A stretch of 64,000 nt of DNA from VRUE01 sp963706605 (GTDB lineage: Bacteria; Actinomycetota; Thermoleophilia; Solirubrobacterales; 70-9), in assembly GCA_963706605.1 (NCBI GenBank), contig OY970165.1, forward strand, positions 1,550,001 through 1,614,000. The letters are read 5' to 3'. Shown here piece by piece: positions 24,846-34,427 of this stretch. The stretch's first letter is position 1; each line of letters opens with the position of its first letter. A model generated the notes under the pieces. The model worked only from the letters and a program-made list of their open reading frames with translations. It did no database searches and was not told the DNA's origin. The translations under genes and the position numbers were made by a program.

Positions 24846-25559
24846 ATGGAGATCAAGTTCCACGGCCAGTCGTGCTTTGAGCTGAACGAGGGCGAGGCGA
24901 GGGTGTTGATCGACCCCTTCCTCAAGCCGCACAACCCGATCGCGGTGGCCACCGCGGAGGAAGTCGATCCGACCCACATCGCGATCTCGCACGGCCATGC
25001 CGACCACATCGCCGACGCGGTCGGGGTGGCGCGGCGGACCGGCGCCCACTGCGTCGCGATCGTCGAGCTCGCCAAGTGGCTCGAGGGACAGGGCATCGAG
25101 AACGTCAGCGACCCCAACTTCGGCGGCACGGTCGCGTTCGACTGGGGCCACATCTCCCTGGTCCAGGCCTGGCACACCAACACGATCCCCGGCTCGGAAG
25201 AGAGCCCGTTCAGCGCCGAGCACGGCGTCCCGATCGGCCCGGGGTGCGGCATCGTCGTCAAGCTCGGCGGCACCACCGTTTACCACGCCGGCGACACCGG
25301 CCTGTTCAGCGACATGAAGCTGATCGCGGAACGCCACCAGGTCGACGTCGCGCTGCTGCCGATCGGCGGCCACTACACGATGGACCGTCACGACGCGGCC
25401 GTCGCGGCCGAGTTCGTCGGAGCCGGGACCGTGATCCCGATGCACTACGACACCTTTCCCGTGATCGAGACCGATGTCGAGGCCTTCAAGGCGGAGGTCG
25501 AGGGGAAGACCTCGTCGCAGGTGGTCGTGCTGAAGCCCGGCGAGTCCCACTCGGTCTAA
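24846..25559 (+). CDS. Metal-dependent hydrolase, UPF0173 / MBL-fold family
   Basis: 237 aa metallo-beta-lactamase-fold protein. Motifs: KFHGQSCFEL at the start, ISHGHADHIAD near 48-58 (HxHxDH), HTNTIPG near 113, VYHAGDTGLFSDM near 144-156 and IPMHYDTFP near 198. These match the UPF0173 family, whose substrate is unknown. Cytoplasmic. It is followed by a hairpin that may end transcription. Confidence 0.9.
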   Translation: MEIKFHGQSCFELNEGEARVLIDPFLKPHNPIAVATAEEVDPTHIAISHGHADHIADAVGVARRTGAHCVAIVELAKWLEGQGIENVSDPNFGGTVAFDWGHISLVQAWHTNTIPGSEESPFSAEHGVPIGPGCGIVVKLGGTTVYHAGDTGLFSDMKLIAERHQVDVALLPIGGHYTMDRHDAAVAAEFVGAGTVIPMHYDTFPVIETDVEAFKAEVEGKTSSQVVVLKPGESHSV

Positions 25560-25574
25560 GAACCTCTAAGCGCT

Positions 25575-25619
25575 TGCGTTCGCAGTTATGCCCGCCAGGC
25601 GCGGGAAACTGCGAACGCA
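25575..25619. terminator. Hairpin after the UPF0173 gene
   Basis: 13-bp perfect arms TGCGTTCGCAGTT (25575-25587) and complement (25607-25619) around a 19-nt loop. A short A run follows but no T run, so an intrinsic terminator is possible but not certain. Confidence 0.5.
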
Positions 25620-25623
25620 CAAA

Positions 25624-25657
25624 AGAACTGGCTGATCAGCCAGTTCTGCGCTAGTCT
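25624..25657 (+). promoter_or_regulatory. 24-bp operator-like palindrome and -10 element
   Basis: AGAACTGGCTGA followed directly by its reverse complement forms a perfect 24-bp palindrome (25624-25647). TAGTCT (25652-25657) is a -10-like hexamer, so the palindrome covers the -35 and spacer region. This is where a dimeric repressor (TetR-like, for example) would bind. No regulator gene is adjacent. Confidence 0.5.
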
Positions 25658-25694
25658 CGGCCCAACCGCCGTAGCCGAGCCGAGGAGAGAGACG

Positions 25695-26621
25695 ATGGAG
25701 GCCAAAGAGGCAACCGGGACCCAGCCGCGGACCGAGCGGGCCGACTTTCAGGCGACCGCCGATCCGGCCCTGAACGAGGCCGCCGACCGCACCGGGGACA
25801 TCAAGCTGCTCACCTACGAGGAGCTGTATGGGCTCTGGGAGCGCCAGCAATGGCAGACCCAGGAGCTGGACTTCAGCCGCGATCGCGAAGACTGGCACGA
25901 GCGGATCGACGAGGAAGAGCGCTTCCAGCGGATGTACGGGCTGTCTTCCTTCTTCATCGGCGAGCAGAAAGTCGCCGAGGAGCTGGGGCCGATCATGCGC
26001 GCCGCCCCGACCGAGGACCAGAAAATCTTCCTCTGCACGCAGATCGCCGACGAGGCGCGCCACGTGCGCTTCTTCGAGCGCTTCTACAGCGAGGTCGGCG
26101 TGCTCGAGGCCGACGGTCTCACGGAGATGCTCGCGGAGACCTCCGAGCACCTCAACGACAACTTCGGCCTGCTCTTCGATGAGATGCTGAAGCAGCGCAC
26201 CGACCGCCTCTCGGCCGAACCCGAGGACACCGAGGTTCTGGTCGAGGCGGTGACCCTCTACCACATGGTGATTGAGGGAATGCTTGCTCTCACCGGGCAG
26301 CACTTCATCATGGACTTCAACGAACGCGAAGGGACGCTGCCGGCCTTCGTCGAAGGGTTCCAGAACGTCGCCCGCGACGAGCACCGTCACGTCGCCTTCG
26401 GTTCGGTCTTCCTGCGGGAAAAGGCCCGCGAGGACGATCGCTACAAGGCGGCGATCCAGCGCACCCTGGAGGAGTCGCTGCCGGTCGCCGACCAGGTGCT
26501 GTCCCCGCCCTGGGCGCCCGACGACGAGGACTACGAGCTGTTCGGCTACTCGCTGGCGGACACGCGCAAGTTCGCGGGCACCTGCCTGATGCGCCGCCTC
26601 AAAGTGATCGGGTTGGGTTAA
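25695..26621 (+). CDS. Ribonucleotide reductase R2-like ferritin-fold oxidase
   Basis: 308 aa. Di-metal ligand motifs of the R2/R2lox type: ADEARHVRFFERFY near 117-130 (E-x2-H) and ARDEHRHVAFGS near 227-238 (E-x2-H), with Glu ligands near 87 and 190. No large-subunit (R1) gene is near, and the sequence resembles the R2-like ligand-binding oxidases or an orphan R2 rather than a class Ia pair. It would carry out O2-dependent chemistry. ATG 25695 has a GAGGAGAG ribosome binding site. The stop overlaps the stop of the convergent sigma-factor gene (TTAA). Confidence 0.82.
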   Translation: MEAKEATGTQPRTERADFQATADPALNEAADRTGDIKLLTYEELYGLWERQQWQTQELDFSRDREDWHERIDEEERFQRMYGLSSFFIGEQKVAEELGPIMRAAPTEDQKIFLCTQIADEARHVRFFERFYSEVGVLEADGLTEMLAETSEHLNDNFGLLFDEMLKQRTDRLSAEPEDTEVLVEAVTLYHMVIEGMLALTGQHFIMDFNEREGTLPAFVEGFQNVARDEHRHVAFGSVFLREKAREDDRYKAAIQRTLEESLPVADQVLSPPWAPDDEDYELFGYSLADTRKFAGTCLMRRLKVIGLG

Positions 26622-28168
26622 CCGGCTTCGGCCGGTCCGGGTGCTGGAGCTGCCGAGGTTCCCGCTTCCGTGCCGCTTGGCGGCGGCGGGGATTCCGCGG
26701 GCGGTTCGCTCGGCGGTGGCGTCGCTTCCGCGGGGGGCGTGCTTTCAGCCGGTGGGGTGGTGGCCCCGCTGGGAGGCGTGGAGCCGCCGACGGTGACCAC
26801 GACCGTGTCGCTGCCGCTGGGCGCTCCGGCGCCGCTGCTCGGGGATTTCGCCGCGTCAAGGGTGGTGGTGCTCGGCCCGGTCGACTCGTCTTCGCCGTCA
26901 GTCGTGTTCGACTGTCCGGCGGCGTCGGGGTCGGTAGCCGTATTGGAGGTGGCGGGCGCCGGGTCGGCCGGCGTCGGAGCGGGCGTTTCAACCGGTGGCG
27001 GAGTGGTGGTCGAAGCGACCGGCCGCGGCTTCGGCTGTGGTGCCACCAGTTGGTGCGGGGCGACAAAGACAGGCGCTTTCGAGACATGAGCCGCCGCGCT
27101 GCTCCTCGGCGCCGGGGTCATGTCGACGTTCTGCTTGACCTCGACGGCGCCCGCCGTGAGGACCGCGGCGGTGACGACTCCGGCAACCGCCTTGGTGCCG
27201 ATCGCGCCGCCGACCGCGCCGAGTCCGCCGGCCGCGCCGCTGCCGCTGATCGCGGCGCCTACGCTGCCGACCGCGCCTGCACCGGTTGCGGTGGCGGTCG
27301 CTCCGGCGCCCGCCCCCGCCGCTCCGGCACCGCTACTCGCGCCGCCGCCTGCGCCGCCGAGGCCGAGCTTGGAGAGGATGAAGCCTTTGAAGGCCAGCAG
27401 CGGTCCCGCCGGGAAGAGCGCCGCCATCACCTTGTCGTTGGAGCGCACCTGGGAGCGGAAGTCGGCGCATTCCTCGCAGTCGCGCACGTGGCGCCGGACC
27501 GGGCCGGAGACCTTGCGCAGTCCCTCTGCCGCCTCGGCCAACTCCAGTCGCACCTCGCCGCAGGTCAGCTGGCGAGCCTGGCTCGCCTCGGCGAGTGAGA
27601 TCCGCGCCCGCACCAGCAGCGACTTGACGGACGGCACGCTGGTCTCCATCGCGGCGGCGATTTCCTCGTAGGACATCGCGTCCATCTCGCGCAGCAGCAG
27701 CGCCGAGCGCTGCGTCTCGGGAAGCTTGCCGACATCGGTGAGGAGCTGGCGGAACTCCTCGCGGTTGTTGACCTTCTCGGCGGTCGTGGCGGCCTCGACG
27801 ACGGGAACCATGTCCATCGATTCCTGCGCGTCGGCGGTCGGCTTGCGAAGGTGGTTGAGGCAGCGATTGCGGGCGATCCGGTACAGCCACGGCCGCAGGT
27901 TGATCTCGCGCTCGTCGGCCAGCATCGCCCGGTAGGCATTGACGAAGACCTCCTGGAGGACGTCCTCGGCGTCCTCGGTGGAGCCGAGCATCTGCCGGCA
28001 GAAGCCCAGCAGGCGGCCCTGGTAGCGATCGACGATCGTCTCGAAGGCGCCGGCGTTACCGCTCCTGGCCATCGCGATCAGCTTCTCGTCTCCCTGCAGC
28101 TTCAGCAGGGGCGAGCGCCGGGCCAGAAGTCCGCGCTGACTGGCGTGGGTTAGGGCTGATGCCTCCAA
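26618..28168 (-). CDS. ECF sigma factor fused to anti-sigma zinc finger, Gly-rich span and Pro-rich tail
   Basis: 516 aa. Sigma region 2 (about 38-105: FETIVDRYQGRLLGFCRQML, LQEVFVNAYRAM) and region 4 (about 150-200: SALLLREMDAMSYEEIAAAM) are complete. Next comes a zinc-finger anti-sigma-like block, HVRDCEECADF near 232-242 (H-x3-C-x2-C). A long Gly/Ala-rich hydrophobic region follows (about 270-345) and then a Pro/Thr/Ser-rich tail of about 150 residues. This puts a sigma factor and its tether in one polypeptide, probably held at the membrane until released. The start appears to be TTG at 28168, with GGAGAG just upstream. Confidence 0.85.
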   Translation of the reverse strand: MEASALTHASQRGLLARRSPLLKLQGDEKLIAMARSGNAGAFETIVDRYQGRLLGFCRQMLGSTEDAEDVLQEVFVNAYRAMLADEREINLRPWLYRIARNRCLNHLRKPTADAQESMDMVPVVEAATTAEKVNNREEFRQLLTDVGKLPETQRSALLLREMDAMSYEEIAAAMETSVPSVKSLLVRARISLAEASQARQLTCGEVRLELAEAAEGLRKVSGPVRRHVRDCEECADFRSQVRSNDKVMAALFPAGPLLAFKGFILSKLGLGGAGGGASSGAGAAGAGAGATATATGAGAVGSVGAAISGSGAAGGLGAVGGAIGTKAVAGVVTAAVLTAGAVEVKQNVDMTPAPRSSAAAHVSKAPVFVAPHQLVAPQPKPRPVASTTTPPPVETPAPTPADPAPATSNTATDPDAAGQSNTTDGEDESTGPSTTTLDAAKSPSSGAGAPSGSDTVVVTVGGSTPPSGATTPPAESTPPAEATPPPSEPPAESPPPPSGTEAGTSAAPAPGPAEAG

Positions 28169-28294
28169 GCTTCACTCTCCAGGGAAGGCGTTGTCTTCGT
28201 AAGTAGGGACACCGTAGCACCGGGATAGTTGCGGTCCTGACAATCTTTTATCGGGCCTTTAGACAGTCAGAAGGGGCCGGATACCATCGACAAT

Positions 28295-28380
28295 GCCCGG
28301 GTGGCGAAACTGGCAAAAGCGGCGCACTTAAAATGCGCTGCCCCTTTGGGGGCTTGCGGGTTCGAGTCCCGCCCCGGGCA
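28295..28380 (+). tRNA. tRNA-Leu (anticodon TAA)
   Basis: 86 nt with a 7-bp acceptor stem GCCCGGG/CCCGGGC, a long variable arm (CCCCTTTGGGGG region), a T-arm GCGGG-TTCGAGT-CCCGC and an anticodon loop CTTAAAA with TAA at 28329-28331. The discriminator is A and CCA is not encoded. Confidence 0.95.
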
Positions 28381-28387
28381 CTCCGGG

Positions 28388-28393
28388 TAATCT
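28388..28393 (+). promoter_or_regulatory. -10 element of the ThDP enzyme gene
   Basis: TAATCT sits 8 nt after the tRNA-Leu gene and ends 7 nt before GTG 28401, with no Shine-Dalgarno. A leaderless start is likely. Confidence 0.45.
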
Positions 28394-28400
28394 CGCGCCC

Positions 28401-30011
28401 GTGGACCACGGGGGACGCCTTGTCGCGAAAGCGCTGAAGTCGCGCGGCGTCAGCCACCTCTTCACGCTGTCCGGTGGGCATCTGTTCTCCATATATGACG
28501 GTTGCCTGGAGGAGGGCATCGAGATCGTCGACGTGCGCCACGAGCAGTCGGCGGTCTTCGCGGCCGAGGGTTTCGCGAAGGCAACGCGGCGGGTCGGGGT
28601 GGCGGCACTGACGGCCGGTCCAGGGGTGACCAACGGCATCAGCGCGATCGCCGGCGCCCAGGCCAACTGCTCACCGCTTTGCGTGTTGGGCGGGCGGGCG
28701 CCGGAGCTCCGCTGGGGTTCGGGCTCGCTGCAGGAGATCGACCACCTTCCCTTCGTCACGCCGTTGGTCAAGTCGGCCGAGACGGTGAAGGAGACCGCGC
28801 GGATCGCGGCCCGGACCGCGGGAGCGCTCGATCTTGCCCTCAGCGCGCCCTCCGGGCCAACCTTCGTCGATTACCCGCTCGACGTCGTCTTCAGCGAGGC
28901 GGAGGCGGAGATCCCCGCGCCCTCTCGGCCTGAGCCGCAGCCCGCCGCGGGGGTCGAGGAGGCGGTGGCGCTTCTGGACGGCGCCGAGCGGCCGGTGGTC
29001 ATGGCCGGAACCGGCCTTTATTGGGGGCACGGCGAGGGGGAGTTGCAGGCGCTGGCGGAAGCCCTCGGGATCCCCGTCTTCCTCAACGGGCTGGGTCGGG
29101 GCTGTCTCGCCGCCGATCACGAGCTGGCTTTCAGCCGGGCGCGCGGTGCCGGTCTGAAGGGTGCTGACGTGGCGCTGGTCGTCGGCGTGCCGATCGACTT
29201 CCGGCTCGGCTTCGGCGAGAGCTTCGGCGAGGAGACGAAGTTGATCCGACTCGACGTCGCCGCCAACGCGCTGAGCGCGAATCGAGCTCCGGCGGTCGAC
29301 CTGGTCGGAGACGTCGCCGCCACGCTGGCGGCGATCCGTGAAGCGGCTGCGGGCGGGCGGGGGCGCACGGACACCTGGTTGGAGAAGCTGAGGGGGGTCG
29401 AGGCGGAGAAGCGCGCCGCCGAGCAGGTGGAGCTGAACGACGGTCGTTCGCCGCTGCACCCCGTCCGCGTATACAAGGAGCTGGGCGAGGTGCTCGACCG
29501 CGACGCGATCGTGATCGGTGACGGCGGCGACTTCGTCTCCTACGCCGGCCGCTTCATCGAAACCTTCGAGCCGGGCTGTTGGATGGACCCCGGTCCCTTT
29601 GGCTGCCTCGGCGCCGGCCCCGGTCAGGCGATCGGCGCCAAGCTCGCCCATCCCGACCGGCAGGTCTGCCTTTTGCTCGGTGACGGCGCCTTCGGCTTCG
29701 CGGGGATGGAGTTCGACACTTTGGCGCGTCACGGTCTTCCCGTGGTCGGCGTGATGGGCAACAACGGCATCTGGGCGCTCGAGCATCACCCGATGAAATT
29801 CCTCTACGGCTACTCGGTGGCGGCGGAGCTGAGGCCGGAAACGCCGTACGAGAAGATGGTCGAGGCGCTGGGCTGCGACGGGATCGTCGTCCGCGATCCG
29901 GATCAGCTGCGACCGGCGCTGGAGCGCGCCTTCGAATCCGGCCGACCGACCTTGGTCAACGTCTTCACCGACCCCGACGTCGTCTATCCGCGCAAGTCGA
30001 ATTTGGCTTGA
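28401..30011 (+). CDS. Thiamine diphosphate-binding enzyme (acetolactate synthase-like)
   Basis: 536 aa with the three-domain layout of the acetolactate synthase/oxalyl-CoA decarboxylase superfamily. VDVRHEQSAVFAAEGFAKAT near 48-67 contains the catalytic Glu that activates the cofactor. The ThDP/Mg motif GDGAFGFAGMEFDTL ... NNG lies near 430-460. A single gene with no small regulatory subunit nearby, so a catabolic or oxalyl/benzoylformate-type activity is as likely as branched-chain amino acid synthesis. Confidence 0.87.
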   Translation: MDHGGRLVAKALKSRGVSHLFTLSGGHLFSIYDGCLEEGIEIVDVRHEQSAVFAAEGFAKATRRVGVAALTAGPGVTNGISAIAGAQANCSPLCVLGGRAPELRWGSGSLQEIDHLPFVTPLVKSAETVKETARIAARTAGALDLALSAPSGPTFVDYPLDVVFSEAEAEIPAPSRPEPQPAAGVEEAVALLDGAERPVVMAGTGLYWGHGEGELQALAEALGIPVFLNGLGRGCLAADHELAFSRARGAGLKGADVALVVGVPIDFRLGFGESFGEETKLIRLDVAANALSANRAPAVDLVGDVAATLAAIREAAAGGRGRTDTWLEKLRGVEAEKRAAEQVELNDGRSPLHPVRVYKELGEVLDRDAIVIGDGGDFVSYAGRFIETFEPGCWMDPGPFGCLGAGPGQAIGAKLAHPDRQVCLLLGDGAFGFAGMEFDTLARHGLPVVGVMGNNGIWALEHHPMKFLYGYSVAAELRPETPYEKMVEALGCDGIVVRDPDQLRPALERAFESGRPTLVNVFTDPDVVYPRKSNLA

Positions 30012-30066
30012 TAGAGCGGAAAGCTGGCTGGCCGGCCAGCTCGGGACCCGACCCGCTCCCAGACGA

Positions 30067-30096
30067 GAATCGGCCGCCATCGCTGGCGGCCGATTC
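30067..30096. terminator. Hairpin downstream of the ThDP enzyme gene
   Basis: 13-bp perfect stem GAATCGGCCGCCA with a 4-nt TCGC loop (30067-30096), 56 nt after the stop. No T tract follows. A 14-bp palindrome GCTGGCCGGCCAGC lies at 30027-30040. Confidence 0.55.
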
Positions 30097-30430
30097 AAGT
30101 TGGCCCCTCAGGACGGGCAGGGGTACGTCTTCAGGGACCAGTTCTTATTCGATGGGCCCAGACGGCGGGAGGCGCCATAATGCGGCAATCGTCCGAACCC
30201 TATGACGGGTCTGTGGTGAGACTCTCATCCTCACCTCTTCCCCGATGTGACGAGTATGCGCTCGCCTATCCGAAATGTCTAGGAGCCGATTTTGCGACTA
30301 CTAATAACTCGGTAGATGAAGTTTACCTAGTTTTCGGGGTTCGACCGGGATGTTTACCCAACTGTACGGCAGCGGAAAACTCGACTGTACACCGGGTCCC
30401 ATGTGGCTGTCCTGGGCAGTTCACGGGTAG
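30097..30430. other. Gene-less, relatively A+T-rich stretch
   Basis: No convincing coding frame: the best open frame on the plus strand (30180-30470) has an unnatural composition and runs into Ppx/GppA. Bases 30240-30400 are clearly richer in A+T than the flanks and contain short self-complementary pieces. It could hold a small RNA or simply be spacer DNA; no known RNA family was recognised. Confidence 0.4.
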
Positions 30431-31366
30431 TTATTCCTGCTCTGAGGCGGTTTTGAGCGCCATTCCGTAGAGGATGTCGTGCTCTGAGGCCTGGATCCGG
30501 TCGAGGCCGAAGGCGCGCATCGCCTCGATCAGGATGACGCCGCCGGCGACGATCGTCGGCGCACGGTCGGGATGCAGCCCCGTGATCTCTGTCCGCTGGG
30601 CAAGTGGCGCGGAGGCGAGCTTCGAGAGCAAGTGCTGGATCGTCTCCAGGGAGAGGACGTGGCCGTGAACCCGGGCCGGGTCATAGGGGTCGAGCTCCAG
30701 CTCGACCGCGGTGAGCGAGGTCGGCGTGCCCGCCACGGCGATCCCGGCCGAAGCTCGAACCTCGTCGCCGTGGCCTTCGAGCGCGGCCTCGAGCAGGCCC
30801 CGAACATCTTCGGCCAGCGCCTCCATCTCGACCACGGTGGGCGGGTCAGCGGAGATGTGGCGCTCGGTGTGGCGGACGACGCCGGCCTGCAGCGAGGCGT
30901 GGAACGCGATCTCCTCGCCGGTGCCGACGATCAGCTCGGTGGAGCCGCCACCGATGTCGATCACCAGGGTTGGGACGGTGGGCGGCTGCTCGGCGGTGGC
31001 ACCGTGGTAGGTGAGGCGCGCCTCCTCCTCGCCGTCGAGGACTCGTGCCGAGAGGGCGAAGCGCTCCCGCAGCTCGGCGACGAAGGCGCTGCCGTTTGAG
31101 GCGTCGCGCACGGCGCTGGTGGCGATCGCGGTCACCTTCTCGGTGCCGGTCTCTGCGCAGATCGAGACGTAGTCGGCGATCGCCGAGCAGGCCGCCTCGA
31201 TCGCCTCGTCCGACAGCTGGCCGGAGAGGTCGACGCCGCGGCCGAGCCGCGTGACCCGGCTGTGGCGTTCCACCACGGAGACGCCGTCGGAGACGTCGGC
31301 GACCAGCAGCCGCGTCGAGTTGCTGCCGACGTCGATCACCGCGACCCGTTGAGAATTCTCAGCCAT
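30431..31366 (-). CDS. Ppx/GppA phosphatase family protein
   Basis: Exopolyphosphatase or pppGpp phosphohydrolase, 311 aa. ASKHA-fold motifs: VAVIDVGSNSTRLLVADV near 8-25 (phosphate 1), ATSAVRDASNG near 85-95, VIDIGGGSTELIVG near 131-144 (phosphate 2) and AGTPTSLTAVE near 210. Length matches the short actinobacterial form (Ppx1-like). ATG 31366 is chosen at MAENSQRVAV because the frame upstream looks non-coding; a TAAAGT -10-like hexamer lies 11 nt before it on the minus strand. Confidence 0.92.
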   Translation of the reverse strand: MAENSQRVAVIDVGSNSTRLLVADVSDGVSVVERHSRVTRLGRGVDLSGQLSDEAIEAACSAIADYVSICAETGTEKVTAIATSAVRDASNGSAFVAELRERFALSARVLDGEEEARLTYHGATAEQPPTVPTLVIDIGGGSTELIVGTGEEIAFHASLQAGVVRHTERHISADPPTVVEMEALAEDVRGLLEAALEGHGDEVRASAGIAVAGTPTSLTAVELELDPYDPARVHGHVLSLETIQHLLSKLASAPLAQRTEITGLHPDRAPTIVAGGVILIEAMRAFGLDRIQASEHDILYGMALKTASEQE

Positions 31367-31497
31367 GGAGGGCGGGCACTTTAGATGCCTCGGGCCCAGA
31401 CCCCCGTCCTCGTCACCGCCGTCACGCAAGCCCTTCTGCGCTCCCAGCCGGGCACCCACGGTCGACCAGCCCCCCATTGCTAGCATTGACAAACCGC

Positions 31498-33231
<1,734 letters not shown>

Positions 33232-33272
33232 GGCCTCCTCGTGGAGTCGGTGGGAACGGCTGGAATGGCCGG

Positions 33273-33278
33273 TAAACT
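33273..33278 (+). promoter_or_regulatory. -10 element of the VapBC-like operon
   Basis: TAAACT ends 7 nt before ATG 33286, in the short region that diverges from the recombinase gene. Confidence 0.4.
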
Positions 33279-33285
33279 GGTGGGC

Positions 33286-33489
33286 ATGGCAACGCGTGAC
33301 CAGCTGCACCGTGAGGTCGACAAGCTGAGCGAGCCCCAGGTTCCGAGGGCGCGGATCATCGTGGTCGATGAGCCTGAAGCCGAGGACGACATCGTCGGGC
33401 TGCCAGAGGCGTGGAAGACCTTCGAGGACGGCACGCCGCAGCCGAACTGGGTGGCGCTGCTGCACGAGGCTCGTAGCGGTCGGCGTTGA
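33286..33489 (+). CDS. Putative VapB-like antitoxin
   Basis: 67 aa: ATRDQLHREVDKLSEPQVPR at the start, then ARIIVVDEPEAEDD and a C-terminal PQPNWVALLHEARSGRR. Family weakly recognised. It is called an antitoxin because its stop overlaps the start of a PIN-domain toxin gene, the size is right and the C-terminal part has the short amphipathic look of toxin-wrapping segments. ATG 33286 fits the -10 spacing; an upstream extension is possible. Confidence 0.65.
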   Translation: MATRDQLHREVDKLSEPQVPRARIIVVDEPEAEDDIVGLPEAWKTFEDGTPQPNWVALLHEARSGRR

Positions 33490-33881
33490 CCCTCGTCGTT
33501 GATGCCACGGTCACGATTGCCTCGGTCGGCAGCGCCGAGGGCTTCAAGTCTTTGGGCGACGATGATCTCGTCGCCCCGGCGCTGATGTGGTCGGAGGCCC
33601 GCTCGACCATGCACCTCGGGCTGCTGAACGGAAAGGTCAGCGCCGAGCAGGCCAAGGTCCAGCACGAGCGCCTCGAAGGCTGCCCGGTTCGTCGCGTCGA
33701 TGAGCCCGAGCTCGGAAGGACTGCCTGGAAGATCGCCGAGCAGTTCGGCTGGGGCAGGACCTACGACGCTGAGTACGTCGCGCTGGCCCAGATTCTCGGT
33801 TGCCGGCTGGTGACGCTCGACGGCGCCCTGCGTCGAGGCGCAGACCGGCTCGGCTTCGTCGTCTCGCCAGCCGAGCTTTGA
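33486..33881 (+). CDS. PIN-domain ribonuclease toxin (VapC-like)
   Basis: 131 aa starting with TTG that overlaps the antitoxin TGA stop (TTGA). PIN-domain acidic residues: LVVDATVTIA near 3-12 (first Asp), ALMWSEARSTM near 33-43 (Glu), YDAEYVALAQILGCRLVTLDGAL near 92-114 (two Asp). Predicted RNase of the VapBC type. The pair may stabilise the island. Confidence 0.85.
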   Translation: MTLVVDATVTIASVGSAEGFKSLGDDDLVAPALMWSEARSTMHLGLLNGKVSAEQAKVQHERLEGCPVRRVDEPELGRTAWKIAEQFGWGRTYDAEYVALAQILGCRLVTLDGALRRGADRLGFVVSPAEL

Positions 33882-34412
33882 AGTAGCGAACGCCGGGAAG
33901 CTCATTTCGCTTCCTCCAAGCTGCGCTCGATGAACTTGCCGACCCTGGGCGAACCGAGGGGCGGCCTGACGGTCGGCCCGGCAGTCGAGCTGCCAGGCGA
34001 CCAGTTGCCACGCCCGGCTTGGATTCCGTAATAGGGGCTCACACCTATACGGAGCAAGAAGCAGCGAAAGTGGACCGTCTTGTGTGACGAATCCGACATT
34101 TGCCGCAACGACTGTCGGGCTGCTTGCCTCATGTCTCTTTGTCGTTTGAGGCGTGGTTTTGCGTCGCGAATTCCGCATCTACAACAACAGGGGGCCGAGC
34201 AGCGAAAGTGGACCCCCCAATTCGTCGAGTCACCTTCAATCGTTGCCTCATACCTATCCGTCGTTTGAGGCGGCGTTTTCCGGCAAAAATTTAGATTTCG
34301 TGCCGGAGACCGGCTTCGGCTCCATGCCCTCTAGTCGAGGAGGCGGTCAGTTCCACAACCAGGCCCAGCGTTGCCCTGGTTGTCAAGCGCTGGCTGTGTC
34401 GTGGACTCTCCC
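33882..34412. other. Gene-less stretch with degenerate direct repeats
   Basis: About 530 bp with no convincing gene. GCAGCGAAAGTGGACC occurs at 34061-34076 and 34199-34214; TTGCCTCAT (34124, 34243) and TCGTTTGAGGCG (34142, 34261) also recur in the same order, so two imperfect units lie in tandem. The first motif resembles ends of some insertion sequences, but no transposase is present. An 8-bp hairpin CAACCAGG/CCTGGTTG is near 34357-34383. Confidence 0.5.
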
Positions 34413-34418
34413 TATCCT
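34413..34418 (+). promoter_or_regulatory. -10 element of the A-B-C gene set
   Basis: TATCCT ends 9 nt before ATG 34428 of gene A. Confidence 0.35.
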
Positions 34419-34427
34419 CGAAGAACA

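Noticed and set aside
30180..30470. A possible 96-residue gene
   Set aside because: Amino-acid composition is not protein-like, there is no start signal, and the frame runs into Ppx/GppA.
33902..34132. A possible small gene on the minus strand of the island
   Set aside because: It covers the repeat region, lacks a ribosome binding site or -10 box and reads as random sequence.
34061..34272. A CRISPR array
   Set aside because: There are only two imperfect units of unequal spacing and no cas genes.
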